Shown here: one piece after another, positions 8,747 to 16,538 of the stretch | Numbering within the stretch: the stretch's first letter is position 1 | How the letters are laid out: each line of letters starts with the position of its first letter | From: Rhodospirillaceae bacterium | Lineage (GTDB): Bacteria; Pseudomonadota; Alphaproteobacteria; TMED109 | Reading direction: 5' to 3' | Length of the DNA stretch: 41,876 bases | Assembly (NCBI GenBank): GCA_902615805.1 | Contig: CACMQH010000008.1 | Location: 1 to 41,876 of the forward strand | Position numbers and translations under genes: made by a program | Notes under the pieces: generated by a model | What the model was told of the DNA's origin: nothing | The model's input: the letters and a program-made list of their open reading frames with translations, nothing else | Database searches by the model: none

Positions 8747-9805
8747 ATGAGTAGAAAAAAAATAGGTTTAATAAATATTTGGCCTGGTTTTGTTGATGCA
8801 ATTTCTACACTTTTGTTAGTTTTTGTTTTTTTATTGGTTGTCTTAATGATATCAGAAAATTTTTTAACACAATCTTTAACTGGAAAAAATACTGCTTTAG
8901 ATAATTTAAGAGAGAAACTTCAATCTCTTGAATTAAACATAAAAGATAGCTCAGAAAAAAATAAAAATTTATCTAACTTATTGTTTGAATTAAATAAAGA
9001 ATTAGAAAAACTAAAATTAGATAAACAAGACGTAGAATCAAGCTTAAAAGAAGAAAATATTAAAAATAAAAATTTAACTTTAAATATTACTGATCTAGAA
9101 AATAAAATTATTAAATTAGTTGATCAATTGGGACTGGAAAAATTAAAAACAACAAAACAAAAAACTATAAATTCAGATTTGAATTTGACTATAAATGATT
9201 TAAATAAGAATATTATTTCATTAAATAATGAATTACAAGGGGTTCAAAGATCACTTGAGCAAACTGATAAAGATAATAAAGAAAAGGATTTAGAGATTAG
9301 TAATTTAGGTAGTAAACTAAATGAAGCTTTAAAGGAAAAAGTGGGAGAACTAGAAGGTTATAGATCAGAGTTTTTTGGAAAATTAAAAAAAATAATCGGA
9401 GAAGAAAAAGAGATTAATATAGTAGGTGATAGATTTGTTTTACAATCTGAGGTCTTTTTTCAATCTGGATCTGCAAAAATAGGAAATGATGGGATTAAAA
9501 AGGTAGAAGATATAACAGAAATTTTAATTTCTATAACTAACAAAATTCCTAAAAATATAAACTGGCTTATTCAAGTGGAGGGACATACTGATAATATTCC
9601 TATATCAACTGAGCAATACCCATCAAATTGGGAACTTTCTACTGCTAGAGCCATTGCAGTAGCTAAAATTATGATGAAAAATGGAGTGCCTTCGGATAAA
9701 ATTAATGTAGCGGGTTACGGAGAACATAAACCTCTTTTAGAAAATAATAATTCTACAAATAGAGAAAAGAATCGTAGAATTGAATTAAAACTAACTCAAC
9801 CCTAA
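8747..9805 (+). CDS. MotB/OmpA-like peptidoglycan-binding channel partner
   Basis: A 352-residue partner of the preceding channel protein. The N-terminus has one membrane segment (about 14-38) starting PGFVDAIST; D17 occupies the place of the proton-binding aspartate of MotB. Residues about 45-200 are a long coiled coil rich in Leu, Lys and Glu heptads, far longer than the MotB linker. The last 130 residues are a complete OmpA-C domain, with the strand FFQSGSAKI, then VEGHTDNIPI, WELSTARAIAV, VAGYGEHKP and NREKNRRIEL. These contain the peptidoglycan-contacting Asp and Arg. The architecture fits an energised inner-membrane to cell-wall link. It could be a flagellar stator, but the coiled-coil length argues for an envelope-maintenance or Tol-like role. 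Confidence 0.87.
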   Translation: MSRKKIGLINIWPGFVDAISTLLLVFVFLLVVLMISENFLTQSLTGKNTALDNLREKLQSLELNIKDSSEKNKNLSNLLFELNKELEKLKLDKQDVESSLKEENIKNKNLTLNITDLENKIIKLVDQLGLEKLKTTKQKTINSDLNLTINDLNKNIISLNNELQGVQRSLEQTDKDNKEKDLEISNLGSKLNEALKEKVGELEGYRSEFFGKLKKIIGEEKEINIVGDRFVLQSEVFFQSGSAKIGNDGIKKVEDITEILISITNKIPKNINWLIQVEGHTDNIPISTEQYPSNWELSTARAIAVAKIMMKNGVPSDKINVAGYGEHKPLLENNNSTNREKNRRIELKLTQP

Positions 9806-9823
9806 AATATAGGTGAAGAATAT

Positions 9824-10033
9824 ATGACTGTTAAAAAAAATGATATAAGCTTTGAAGAAGCTTTAAAAGATTTAGAAAAAATTGTTGAGGATTTAAACAA
9901 TGGAGATATGGAATTAGAAAAGGCAATTACTGCTTATGAAAAAGGCATACAACTTAAAAATATTTGTGAAGAGAGACTTAAGAATGCCCAAGAAAGAATA
10001 GAACTAATCCAAAATAAAAAACAAGAAAATTAG
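9824..10033 (+). CDS. xseB: Exodeoxyribonuclease VII small subunit
   Basis: Small subunit of the single-strand-specific exonuclease VII, which acts with XseA in mismatch repair and DNA-damage tolerance. The product has 69 residues, typical length. The family pattern runs the whole length: SFEEALKDLEKIVEDL, then GDMELEKAITAYEKG, then a C-terminal helix ending RIELIQ. Each is an amphipathic helix that wraps the large subunit. It starts at an ATG 18 bases after the channel-partner gene, with AGGTGA upstream. xseA is not in the window. The order xseB then ispA is classic in alphaproteobacteria and supports both calls. Confidence 0.93.
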   Translation: MTVKKNDISFEEALKDLEKIVEDLNNGDMELEKAITAYEKGIQLKNICEERLKNAQERIELIQNKKQEN

Positions 10034-10047
10034 ATTAATTACTTAAA

Positions 10048-10953
10048 ATGCAATTGTATGAAAAAAAATCTATGATGATAGATTTAAAAAAACATAAAAG
10101 TTTTTTAGATAAGAATATACAAAGATATATAAAAACTCTAGATGCTCCTAAAGAAATAAAAAATATAATGGCTTATGCAGTTTTAGGTGGAGGTAAAAGA
10201 ATTAGACCATTTTTACTTGCAGAAACTGCTAAATTATATGGGATAAATTCTAGCGTTTATAAGTATCCTTGTATGGCAGTTGAATTAGCGCATTGTTTTT
10301 CATTAGTTTATGATGATTTGCCATGTATGGATAATGACGATTTAAGAAGAGGAAAGGCTACAGTACATAAAGCCTTTAATGAAGCTAATGCTTTGCTGGG
10401 TGGAGCATCATTATTAGTTTACTCATTTAAGCTTTTGAGTCTAAATTCCTTTAAAATTAATATTGAAGATAAACTAAAAATAATAAATAATTTTTCTGAT
10501 GTTACTGGCGCTGAAGGGGTATTATCTGGGCAATATTTAGATTTATTAGCTGAAAATAAAAAGTTTAGATTAACTTTAAATAATTTTAAAGAAATTCAAA
10601 AAAAGAAAACTAGCTTATTAATTGCATTTTGTACTCTTACAGGTGCCATTATAGGTAAAGCAACTAAAAAAGAGCAAAAAGATATGTTTGATATAGGACT
10701 ATTGATTGGTACATTATTTCAAATTCAAGATGATATTTTAGATCAAGAAGGTAATGAAGAAGAGATGGGAAAAAAAGTACGTAAGGATAAAGATCTTAAT
10801 AAAGCAACTATTATAAGACTCAAAGATATAAACTATGCAAAAAAAGAAGTTATAAAAGTAGGTTCAAAAATTAAAAAAAAGCTTTTATTAATAAATAAAA
10901 ATACTGAAAAATTAATTAAGCTAACAAATTTTTTGATGTATAGAACCAGCTAA
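10048..10953 (+). CDS. ispA: Short-chain polyprenyl diphosphate synthase (farnesyl/geranyl type)
   Basis: Condenses isopentenyl diphosphate with allylic primers to make geranyl and farnesyl diphosphate for quinones, undecaprenol and other isoprenoids. The product has 301 residues. The substrate-binding GGGKRIRP is at 48-54. The first aspartate-rich motif is DDLPCMD at 89-95, followed by DLRRGKATVH. The second is DDILD with D228, D229 and D232. The residues ahead of the first motif are bulky (SLVYDD), consistent with a C15 product, though chain length is inferred. The start ATG at 10048 is weakly supported; an internal ATG a few residues on is possible. In many alphaproteobacteria dxs lies next; here tlyA follows at once, overlapping by one base. 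Confidence 0.92.
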   Translation: MQLYEKKSMMIDLKKHKSFLDKNIQRYIKTLDAPKEIKNIMAYAVLGGGKRIRPFLLAETAKLYGINSSVYKYPCMAVELAHCFSLVYDDLPCMDNDDLRRGKATVHKAFNEANALLGGASLLVYSFKLLSLNSFKINIEDKLKIINNFSDVTGAEGVLSGQYLDLLAENKKFRLTLNNFKEIQKKKTSLLIAFCTLTGAIIGKATKKEQKDMFDIGLLIGTLFQIQDDILDQEGNEEEMGKKVRKDKDLNKATIIRLKDINYAKKEVIKVGSKIKKKLLLINKNTEKLIKLTNFLMYRTS

Positions 10954-11696
10954 TGAAGGTAAAGGAAAGACTAGATAAAATATTAGTTAATAAAGGTTTT
11001 GTGGAAAGCTCTAGCAAGGCAAAGGCACTTATAATGTCTGGCAAAATTATAGTTAATGGAAAAAAAATTGAAAAGGCAGGAGTTAAGTTTTCAGAAAATA
11101 TTGATATTAGAATTTTAAATAAACAACATGAATGGGTTTCAAGAGGAGGAATCAAACTTTCGGATGCTATTAAAAAGTTTGACATAGAAATTAATGAAAA
11201 AGTCTGCATTGATATTGGAGCGTCTACAGGAGGTTTTACTGAGGTATTATTAAAAAATAATGCAAAACATGTATACTCTATAGACGTTGGTAGAGGGCAA
11301 TTAGATTGGAAATTAACAACTAATAAAAAAGTAACCATATTTGATAGAACCAATGCTAGAAATGTTGACCTTGCAGAAATTGATGAAAATATAGAAGTAA
11401 TTACGTGTGACCTTTCCTTTATAAGTATTAAAAAAGGCCTATCAAAAATAATTGAATTTAATAAAAATAATATAAGTCTTATAGCATTGGTTAAGCCACA
11501 ATTTGAATTATCAAAAGATAAAATTGGTAAAAATGGGATAGTATCTGAACCAAATTATAGAAATGAAGCAGTTAAAGATATAAGTGATTGGTTAATTACC
11601 AAAAATTGGAAAATAAATGGCATTATAGAAAGTTGCATAACAGGAACAAAAGGAAACCAAGAGTATTTTATTTATTGTACAAAAAAAGAAATCTAA
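10953..11696 (+). CDS. tlyA: TlyA-family rRNA methyltransferase / hemolysin-like
   Basis: A 247-residue TlyA-type protein. The N-terminal 60 residues are an S4 RNA-binding domain (RLDKILVNKGFVESSSKAKA...). The rest is an FtsJ-like methyltransferase domain: SRGGIKLSDA, then the SAM-binding CIDIGASTGGFTEVLL, SIDVGRGQLDW and LVKPQFE. In mycobacteria TlyA 2'-O-methylates 16S and 23S rRNA; the hemolysin name is historical. The start overlaps the ispA stop by one base (TAATG), so the genes are coupled. At the 3' end its TAA overlaps the TAG of the convergent AhpD-like gene by four bases (CTAA at 11693-11696). Methyltransferase identity is sound; the rRNA target is inferred from the family. Confidence 0.92.
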   Translation: MKVKERLDKILVNKGFVESSSKAKALIMSGKIIVNGKKIEKAGVKFSENIDIRILNKQHEWVSRGGIKLSDAIKKFDIEINEKVCIDIGASTGGFTEVLLKNNAKHVYSIDVGRGQLDWKLTTNKKVTIFDRTNARNVDLAEIDENIEVITCDLSFISIKKGLSKIIEFNKNNISLIALVKPQFELSKDKIGKNGIVSEPNYRNEAVKDISDWLITKNWKINGIIESCITGTKGNQEYFIYCTKKEI

Positions 11697-12256
11697 AAAT
11701 AATATTCGGCATTAGGTACCATATTTGTCCCAGAGGCAATTCTGTTAGTCATATTAAAAAAAGCAGCAACTTCTATTATTTCTAAAATCTGAAATTCATT
11801 AAATTTCATTTTTCTTAGTTTATTTCTATCATCTTCATTTATTTTGTGAGAGTTTTGGGTAAGTTTATAGACAAAATCTAACATCATTTTATGCTTTTTA
11901 GAAATTTGAGCTACCTCATAATTAATTAATATATTTTTTGCTTTTATTGGATCTTTGAGAAGTTTTCCTAAAGTGTAGCTATGAGAAACACAACAATATA
12001 AACATCTATTAGTAGTAGACACAACTACTGCTATCATTTCTTTTTCAATTTTTGACAAATAATTATCATCTTGCATCAATCTATTATAAAAAATATTAAA
12101 AGCATCAAACTTTTTTTTATCAATAGTATTGGTTTTTAATATATTTGGTATTAAGCCTAACTTTTCTTTACAAATTTTAAAATAATTTTGAACATCCTTG
12201 TCTTTTAAATTACTTTTAATAGGAATTTTTAATGACCATAATTTTTTATTTTTCAT
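11693..12256 (-). CDS. AhpD/carboxymuconolactone-decarboxylase-like peroxidase-related protein
   Basis: A 187-residue all-helical protein of the AhpD-like group often named uncharacterised peroxidase-related enzyme. The diagnostic redox motif is C85-L-Y-C88 followed by H92 (CLYCCVSH), as in AhpD proteins that use a Cys pair and a nearby His for hydroperoxide reduction. An extra C89 follows directly. The N-terminal LGLIPNILK and the later helices around ILEIIEVAAFFNMTNRIA also fit. The ATG has AAAGG about 9 bases upstream. It lies just upstream of aroC on the same strand with a 16-base spacer. Peroxidase activity is inferred only; no electron-donor partner is adjacent. Confidence 0.83.
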   Translation of the reverse strand: MKNKKLWSLKIPIKSNLKDKDVQNYFKICKEKLGLIPNILKTNTIDKKKFDAFNIFYNRLMQDDNYLSKIEKEMIAVVVSTTNRCLYCCVSHSYTLGKLLKDPIKAKNILINYEVAQISKKHKMMLDFVYKLTQNSHKINEDDRNKLRKMKFNEFQILEIIEVAAFFNMTNRIASGTNMVPNAEYYF

Positions 12257-12272
12257 ATAAATACCTTTAATT

Positions 12273-13343
12273 TTAAACTTGCGTCTTTCTTCTTAAAAAA
12301 TGATCAGCTAATACTAATGCCACCATAGCTTCTGCTATTGGTACACATCTTATGCCAACACACGGGTCATGTCTTCCTTTTGTTCTTATTGTAGTATTTT
12401 TATTTTTAGTATTTACGGTTTTTTGAGTTTTCAATATAGAAGAAGTAGGCTTTACAGCAATTGAACATACTATATTTTGCCCAGAAGAAATTCCTCCTAA
12501 AATACCACCTGCATTATTAGATAAAAATTTTACTTTACCTTTTTTATCAATTACCATTTCATCTGAATTTTGTTCTCCTTGCATATTGACCACATCAAAC
12601 CCTGAACCAATTTCTACCCCTTTAACAGCATTGATTCCCATTAGGGCTGAAGCTAGTTCTGCATCTAGTTTACCATATATAGGTTCTCCTAATCCTACTG
12701 GGACCCCTTTTGCTACAACTTTGATTAAAGCTCCACAAGATGAACCAGATTTTCTTATTGATAACAAATAATTTTCCCATTCACTTAATACTGAGGAGTC
12801 AGGACAGAAAAGATGATTTTTTTTTTGAAAATCTTTCTCCCATTTTTGTTTTTTTATTTTTTTATTTCCAATTTGAGTTACTGCTCCCGTAATTGATATT
12901 TTTTTTCCTAAGATTAGTCTTGCTATTGCACCTGCAGCTACTCTCATAGCAGTCTCCCTGGCACTAGATCTTCCACCTCCCCTATAATCTCTTATTCCAT
13001 ATTTTTTAAAGTATGTATAATCTGCATGAGCAGGCCTAAACTTTTCTTTAATATCTGAATAGTCTTTACTTTTGTGATCAGTATTTTTAATTATAAGACT
13101 TATAGGTGTTCCCGTTGAAAATCCATTAAATACCCCTGATACGATATTTATCTTATCCTTTTCTTTTCTTTGGGTAACAAATTTAGAACTTCCAGGTGAA
13201 CGCATATCTAAAAATTTTTGAATATAACTTTCAGATATTTTTATATTTGAAGGGACACCATCAAGTACTGCACCAATTTCCGCTCCGTGACTTTCTCCCC
13301 AAGTAGTTAGCTTTAATATTTTTCCTATACTATTGTAGGACAT
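12273..13343 (-). CDS. aroC: Chorismate synthase
   Basis: Last step of the shikimate pathway: trans-elimination of phosphate from EPSP to chorismate, needing reduced FMN. The product has 356 residues, the usual bacterial size. The N-terminal signature is LKLTTWGESHG. FMN- and substrate-site motifs include RPAHADYTY, YRGGGRSSARETAMRVAAGAIA, NAVKGVEIGSG, NNAGGILGGISSG and the closing GRHDPCVGIRCVPIAEAM. All match the family. The start lies one base after the fabI stop, so fabI and aroC form an operon, an order common in alphaproteobacteria. No irregularity is seen. Confidence 0.97.
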   Translation of the reverse strand: MSYNSIGKILKLTTWGESHGAEIGAVLDGVPSNIKISESYIQKFLDMRSPGSSKFVTQRKEKDKINIVSGVFNGFSTGTPISLIIKNTDHKSKDYSDIKEKFRPAHADYTYFKKYGIRDYRGGGRSSARETAMRVAAGAIARLILGKKISITGAVTQIGNKKIKKQKWEKDFQKKNHLFCPDSSVLSEWENYLLSIRKSGSSCGALIKVVAKGVPVGLGEPIYGKLDAELASALMGINAVKGVEIGSGFDVVNMQGEQNSDEMVIDKKGKVKFLSNNAGGILGGISSGQNIVCSIAVKPTSSILKTQKTVNTKNKNTTIRTKGRHDPCVGIRCVPIAEAMVALVLADHFLRRKTQV

Positions 13344-13344
13344 T

Positions 13345-14160
13345 TTAAACTTTACTTATATCAGGAGCATTAACATTTTTCATTCCTACTACATTATACC
13401 CAGCATCTACGTGCAGTATTTCACCAGTAGTTCCACTACTCAATTCAGATAATAAATAAACTGATGCTCCTCCAACGTCATCTAGGGTAATATTTCTTTC
13501 GAGTGGAGCATTATACTCATTCCATTTTAAAATATACCTGAAGTCCGAAATTCCTGAAGCGGCCAGTGTTCTCACTGGACCAGCAGAAATAGCATTTACT
13601 CTGAATCCTTTTTTTCCTAAGTCAACTGCAAGATACTTTACGCTTGTTTCTAATGCAGATTTAGCTATTCCCATAACATTATAATGAGGAATTACTTTTT
13701 CAGCTCCATAATATGATAGAGTTAAAAAATTTGCTTTTTCATTCATAAATGGAAGGGCTTCTCTAATAAGTGCAGTAAAGGAATAACAAGAAATTTCCAT
13801 AGTATTCAAGAAATTATTTTTAGTTGTATCTACATAATCTCCTTTAAGTTCCTCTTTGTCTGAGAATGCTACCGCATGAACTATAAAATCTAAATTACCA
13901 AAGTCTTGAGATAAATTTTTAAAAAAACTTGGTATTTTTTCATAATTTTGTATATCAAACTCATAAATATTATTTGAGTTTACTTTTGTTGCTAACGGAG
14001 TAATTCTTTTTTTAAGAGCATCATTTTGATATGTCAGTGCGAGTTCTCCACTATGCTGGTGAATATAATTTGCTATTCCCCACGCAAGTGATCTTTCATT
14101 TGCAATACCTACTATTAATCCTTTTTTTCCTTTTAGGATAGAACTTTTTTTTTCTTCCAT
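13345..14160 (-). CDS. fabI: Enoyl-ACP reductase (NADH), FabI type
   Basis: Reduces enoyl-ACP in the last step of each type II fatty-acid elongation cycle. The product has 271 residues. The short-chain-dehydrogenase fold has the FabI-type cofactor loop LIVGIANERSLAWGIA near residues 15-30. The catalytic residues are Y150, Y160 and K167, with the spacing of the E. coli enzyme (Y146, Y156, K163). The substrate loop RVNAISAGPVRTLAASGI is typical. It heads the fabI-aroC-AhpD-like run on the minus strand. The 54-base, very A+T-rich gap to the divergent gene at 14215 probably holds promoters for both directions, though no clear box stands out. Confidence 0.96.
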   Translation of the reverse strand: MEEKKSSILKGKKGLIVGIANERSLAWGIANYIHQHSGELALTYQNDALKKRITPLATKVNSNNIYEFDIQNYEKIPSFFKNLSQDFGNLDFIVHAVAFSDKEELKGDYVDTTKNNFLNTMEISCYSFTALIREALPFMNEKANFLTLSYYGAEKVIPHYNVMGIAKSALETSVKYLAVDLGKKGFRVNAISAGPVRTLAASGISDFRYILKWNEYNAPLERNITLDDVGGASVYLLSELSSGTTGEILHVDAGYNVVGMKNVNAPDISKV

Positions 14161-14214
14161 ACTTTATATTAATATAATTTAATTATATATTACAATAAAT
14201 AATTAGTTTTTGAG

Positions 14215-14922
14215 ATGAAAGCCTTTTTTTTTGATATATTTGGAACACTAGTAGACTGGCGCTCATCTATTATAGAGGGAGCAAAAAATCTCAAGTTTTT
14301 TAATAAAAGAAGATTAGAACTAGAAGAATTTGTAATAAACTGGAGAAAAGAGTATCAGCCTATTTTAAATCAAGTCAATGATAATACTTTGCCTTGGAAA
14401 ACTTTAGATGAGCTCCATGAATACACTTTAGAAAAAGTTCTAAAAAAAATGAATTTTGGTAAAGTTAGTAAAAAAGATAAAAAATATTTAGTTATGCTTT
14501 GGCATAAAATTAAACCCTGGGATGATAGTTGTCTAGCAATTAACCAATTAAATAAAAACTATATAACTGCTAGTCTCTCAAATGGTAATATCTTGCTTCA
14601 AAAAAATCTTTTTAATTACACAAGCTTAAATTTTGATTTTATGTTTTCTGCAGAACATTTTAAAAAATATAAACCAAATAAAATAGTATATTTAAGCGCT
14701 GCTAGTATGCTTAATTTAAATGTAGATGAATGTGTATTAGTAGCATCGCATAAAAATGACTTATACGCAGCAAACAGAATAGGAATGAAAACTATTTATA
14801 TTAATAGAAAAGATGAGTATGGAAGTTTTAAGAATGACTTTAAAGAGAAAAAATTTAGTGCTGATTTAGAAATTTCGAGTTTAAAAAATATAAATAACAG
14901 CATAAAAAAAATAAAATGTTAA
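14215..14922 (+). CDS. Haloacid dehalogenase type II-like HAD hydrolase
   Basis: A 235-residue protein of the HAD superfamily that most resembles type II 2-haloacid dehalogenases. Motif I is FDIFGTLVDW with nucleophile D7. Motif II is SLSNGN. The motif III lysine is in FKKYKPNK, and the motif IV region reads VASHKNDLYAANRIGMKT, the characteristic VASHxxDLxAA stretch of this group. Members act on haloacids or on phosphate esters, and sequence alone does not decide which. Its stop overlaps the stop of the convergent MaoC-like gene by four bases (TTAA, 14919-14922). It is transcribed divergently from fabI. Confidence 0.87.
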   Translation: MKAFFFDIFGTLVDWRSSIIEGAKNLKFFNKRRLELEEFVINWRKEYQPILNQVNDNTLPWKTLDELHEYTLEKVLKKMNFGKVSKKDKKYLVMLWHKIKPWDDSCLAINQLNKNYITASLSNGNILLQKNLFNYTSLNFDFMFSAEHFKKYKPNKIVYLSAASMLNLNVDECVLVASHKNDLYAANRIGMKTIYINRKDEYGSFKNDFKEKKFSADLEISSLKNINNSIKKIKC

Positions 14923-15395
14923 GAAAATAGTAGACTTAGAGTTTCCGCTGATAAAGCAGGCTTCTCAGAGTTTTTAATTTCTATGTTTATCTTACTAGTT
15001 AATAAAACACCTCCTTTATAATCTTTAGCATCTAGGACTGAGATAGCTGCTCTAATTTGATTATTACATATTACTGGCGAAATAAACCTTATTTTGTCAG
15101 TACCGTAATTTAAAACTAATTTTAGACTTTTACATTCCCATACTTCAAAGACAAACTTTGGTATTAAGGATAAAGAATAATAACCATGTGCGATAGTATT
15201 TTTAAAAGGACTCTCTATAGCTGCTTTTTTTTCATTTACGTGTATCCATTGAAAGTCTTCTGTGGCAGAAGCAAAACCATTAATTTCTTTTTGGGTTACC
15301 AATTTCCAATCACTATAACCTAAAAATTCTCCTACCATATTTTTGAACATTTCAGGATTTTCTATTATTTTTTTTTGCATATTTGAAGTTAACAT
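14919..15395 (-). CDS. MaoC-type (R)-specific enoyl-CoA hydratase family protein
   Basis: A 158-residue single hot-dog-domain protein of the MaoC/NodN group. The hydratase signature is present: FASATEDFQWIHVNEKKA, carrying the catalytic Asp and His of the family (D and H in DFQWIH), then IAHGYYSLSLIP. The family hydrates trans-2-enoyl-CoA to (R)-3-hydroxyacyl-CoA. It lies next to fabI and not far from a beta-oxidation set, which fits acyl-CoA metabolism, but the substrate is unknown. Two start codons are plausible, M1 (15395) and M6 (15380); neither has a strong ribosome site. It is divergent from msrB with 28 bases between them. Confidence 0.85.
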   Translation of the reverse strand: MLTSNMQKKIIENPEMFKNMVGEFLGYSDWKLVTQKEINGFASATEDFQWIHVNEKKAAIESPFKNTIAHGYYSLSLIPKFVFEVWECKSLKLVLNYGTDKIRFISPVICNNQIRAAISVLDAKDYKGGVLLTSKINIEIKNSEKPALSAETLSLLFS

Positions 15396-15423
15396 TTTAT
15401 AAAAAAGATGTTAATAGATATTT

Positions 15424-15789
15424 ATGTTAAATAAAAAAGATTTAATATATCAGGTTACCAGAGAGGGAGGCACAGAACCTCCTTTTTCAGGAGAATATAT
15501 TAACAATAAAAAAATTGGTAACTATACTTGTGTCAACTGTGATGCAATAATATTTTCTTCAGAGCATAAATTTGACTCAGGGACAGGATGGCCTTCTTTT
15601 TATGATCTATTAGATAATAGAGCTGTAGATGAAATAGAAGATAATAGTTTTGGTATGAAAAGAATAGAAGTAAAGTGTAGCAGTTGTAATTCTCATTTAG
15701 GTCATGTGTTTCCAGATGGTCCACCTCCTACTGGTTTAAGGTATTGTATTAATTCTATTGCACTAAATTTTAAAGAAAAAAAAAAGTAA
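15424..15789 (+). CDS. msrB: Peptide methionine-(R)-sulfoxide reductase
   Basis: Repairs oxidised methionine by reducing the R-sulfoxide. The product has 121 residues, a minimal single-domain form. The start region has the family TREGGTEPPFSGEY. Zinc-binding cysteine pairs are present: C36-x2-C39 and a second CSSC pair. The substrate motif GTGWPSF and the catalytic C108 in LRYCINS are intact. There is no signal peptide, so it acts in the cytosol. No msrA fusion is present. The gene ends in a poly-A stretch that forms half of an A+T-rich inverted repeat shared with the convergent neighbour. Confidence 0.96.
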   Translation: MLNKKDLIYQVTREGGTEPPFSGEYINNKKIGNYTCVNCDAIIFSSEHKFDSGTGWPSFYDLLDNRAVDEIEDNSFGMKRIEVKCSSCNSHLGHVFPDGPPPTGLRYCINSIALNFKEKKK

Positions 15790-15809
15790 ATTGATTATGT
15801 TACTTTTTT
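15780..15809. terminator. Possible bidirectional A/T-rich terminator
   Basis: AAAAAAGTAA at 15780-15789 is an exact inverted match to TTACTTTTTT at 15800-15809, with a 10-base loop. It spans both stop codons of the convergent msrB and crotonase-like genes and is flanked by poly-A/poly-T, so it could serve both directions. The stem holds only one G-C pair and is weak, so the call is tentative. Confidence 0.4.
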
Positions 15810-16537
15810 ATTAAATTTTTTAATATTAACCATTTTGCCCATCTTTTTTCAATAGACATCCCAACATTATATTCACAGATCGAACTTTCAAAAATTATTG
15901 AAAGTATTGCATTGTAAGCAGGCTTTTTATTTTTATATGTGCTATGTATTTTGGAATTAAAATATATAAAAGTATTAGTAAAGTCTTGATCCCAAAAAGG
16001 TTTTTTTTTATCAATATTTTTATTTATCTCATTATTAATAACTTTTAAATTAGTAGCTTCCTCAAATTTTAGTTTTTCATTTGTTAAAAGAACTTGAAGC
16101 GCTTTTTTATAACCCAATATTTTAATTACTCTTTGTATAGAACCAAAAAAAGGAATTAGATCTTCATTTGTATATGTAAAGTCTAAAGAAGTATCAATTT
16201 CAGCTTTAATACATTTGCATGATAATGCTAATTCCAGTGCAGGCCCTCTCACGACTCCATTTACATGTGATATAAACTTAATAGAACTTTCTTCAATAGT
16301 TCGGGTTATATGCTGTAATAAAGATAGTGATTCATCTATTTCATTTGCTTTGCTAAAAATATTATTTAATTGTAACTCAGTATTAAAGTTTCCGATTATA
16401 TTGATGTCTTTTGTTTTATTATCATAAGTAAGTTTTTGTAATATATCACTAAGACTTTTAAATGAATTGAAATCAAAGGATATCCCCTTAATTTTAATAG
16501 AGCCGCTATTCGTTAATTCAAAGCTTCCTTGAACCAC
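15800..16537 (-). CDS. Crotonase-fold protein resembling a truncated FadJ (hydratase half only)
   Basis: A 245-residue protein starting at GTG one base after the thiolase stop. The N-terminal two thirds resemble the enoyl-CoA hydratase domain of FadJ: HVNGVVRGPALELALSC (E102 at the first catalytic-Glu site), then TNEDLIPFFGSIQRVIKILG (E125 near the second). After it comes FadJ-linker-like sequence (PAYNAILSIIFES... MSIEKRWAKWL), where the protein stops. The 3-hydroxyacyl-CoA dehydrogenase domain that normally follows is absent, and msrB occupies the space. The oxyanion and PGxGG regions are poorly conserved. It lies in an operon with a thiolase and an acyl-CoA dehydrogenase, the usual FadJ context. 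It may be a reduced, weakly active or scaffolding remnant; the frame itself is intact. Confidence 0.72.
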   Translation of the reverse strand: MVQGSFELTNSGSIKIKGISFDFNSFKSLSDILQKLTYDNKTKDINIIGNFNTELQLNNIFSKANEIDESLSLLQHITRTIEESSIKFISHVNGVVRGPALELALSCKCIKAEIDTSLDFTYTNEDLIPFFGSIQRVIKILGYKKALQVLLTNEKLKFEEATNLKVINNEINKNIDKKKPFWDQDFTNTFIYFNSKIHSTYKNKKPAYNAILSIIFESSICEYNVGMSIEKRWAKWLILKNLIKK

Positions 16538-16538
16538 C

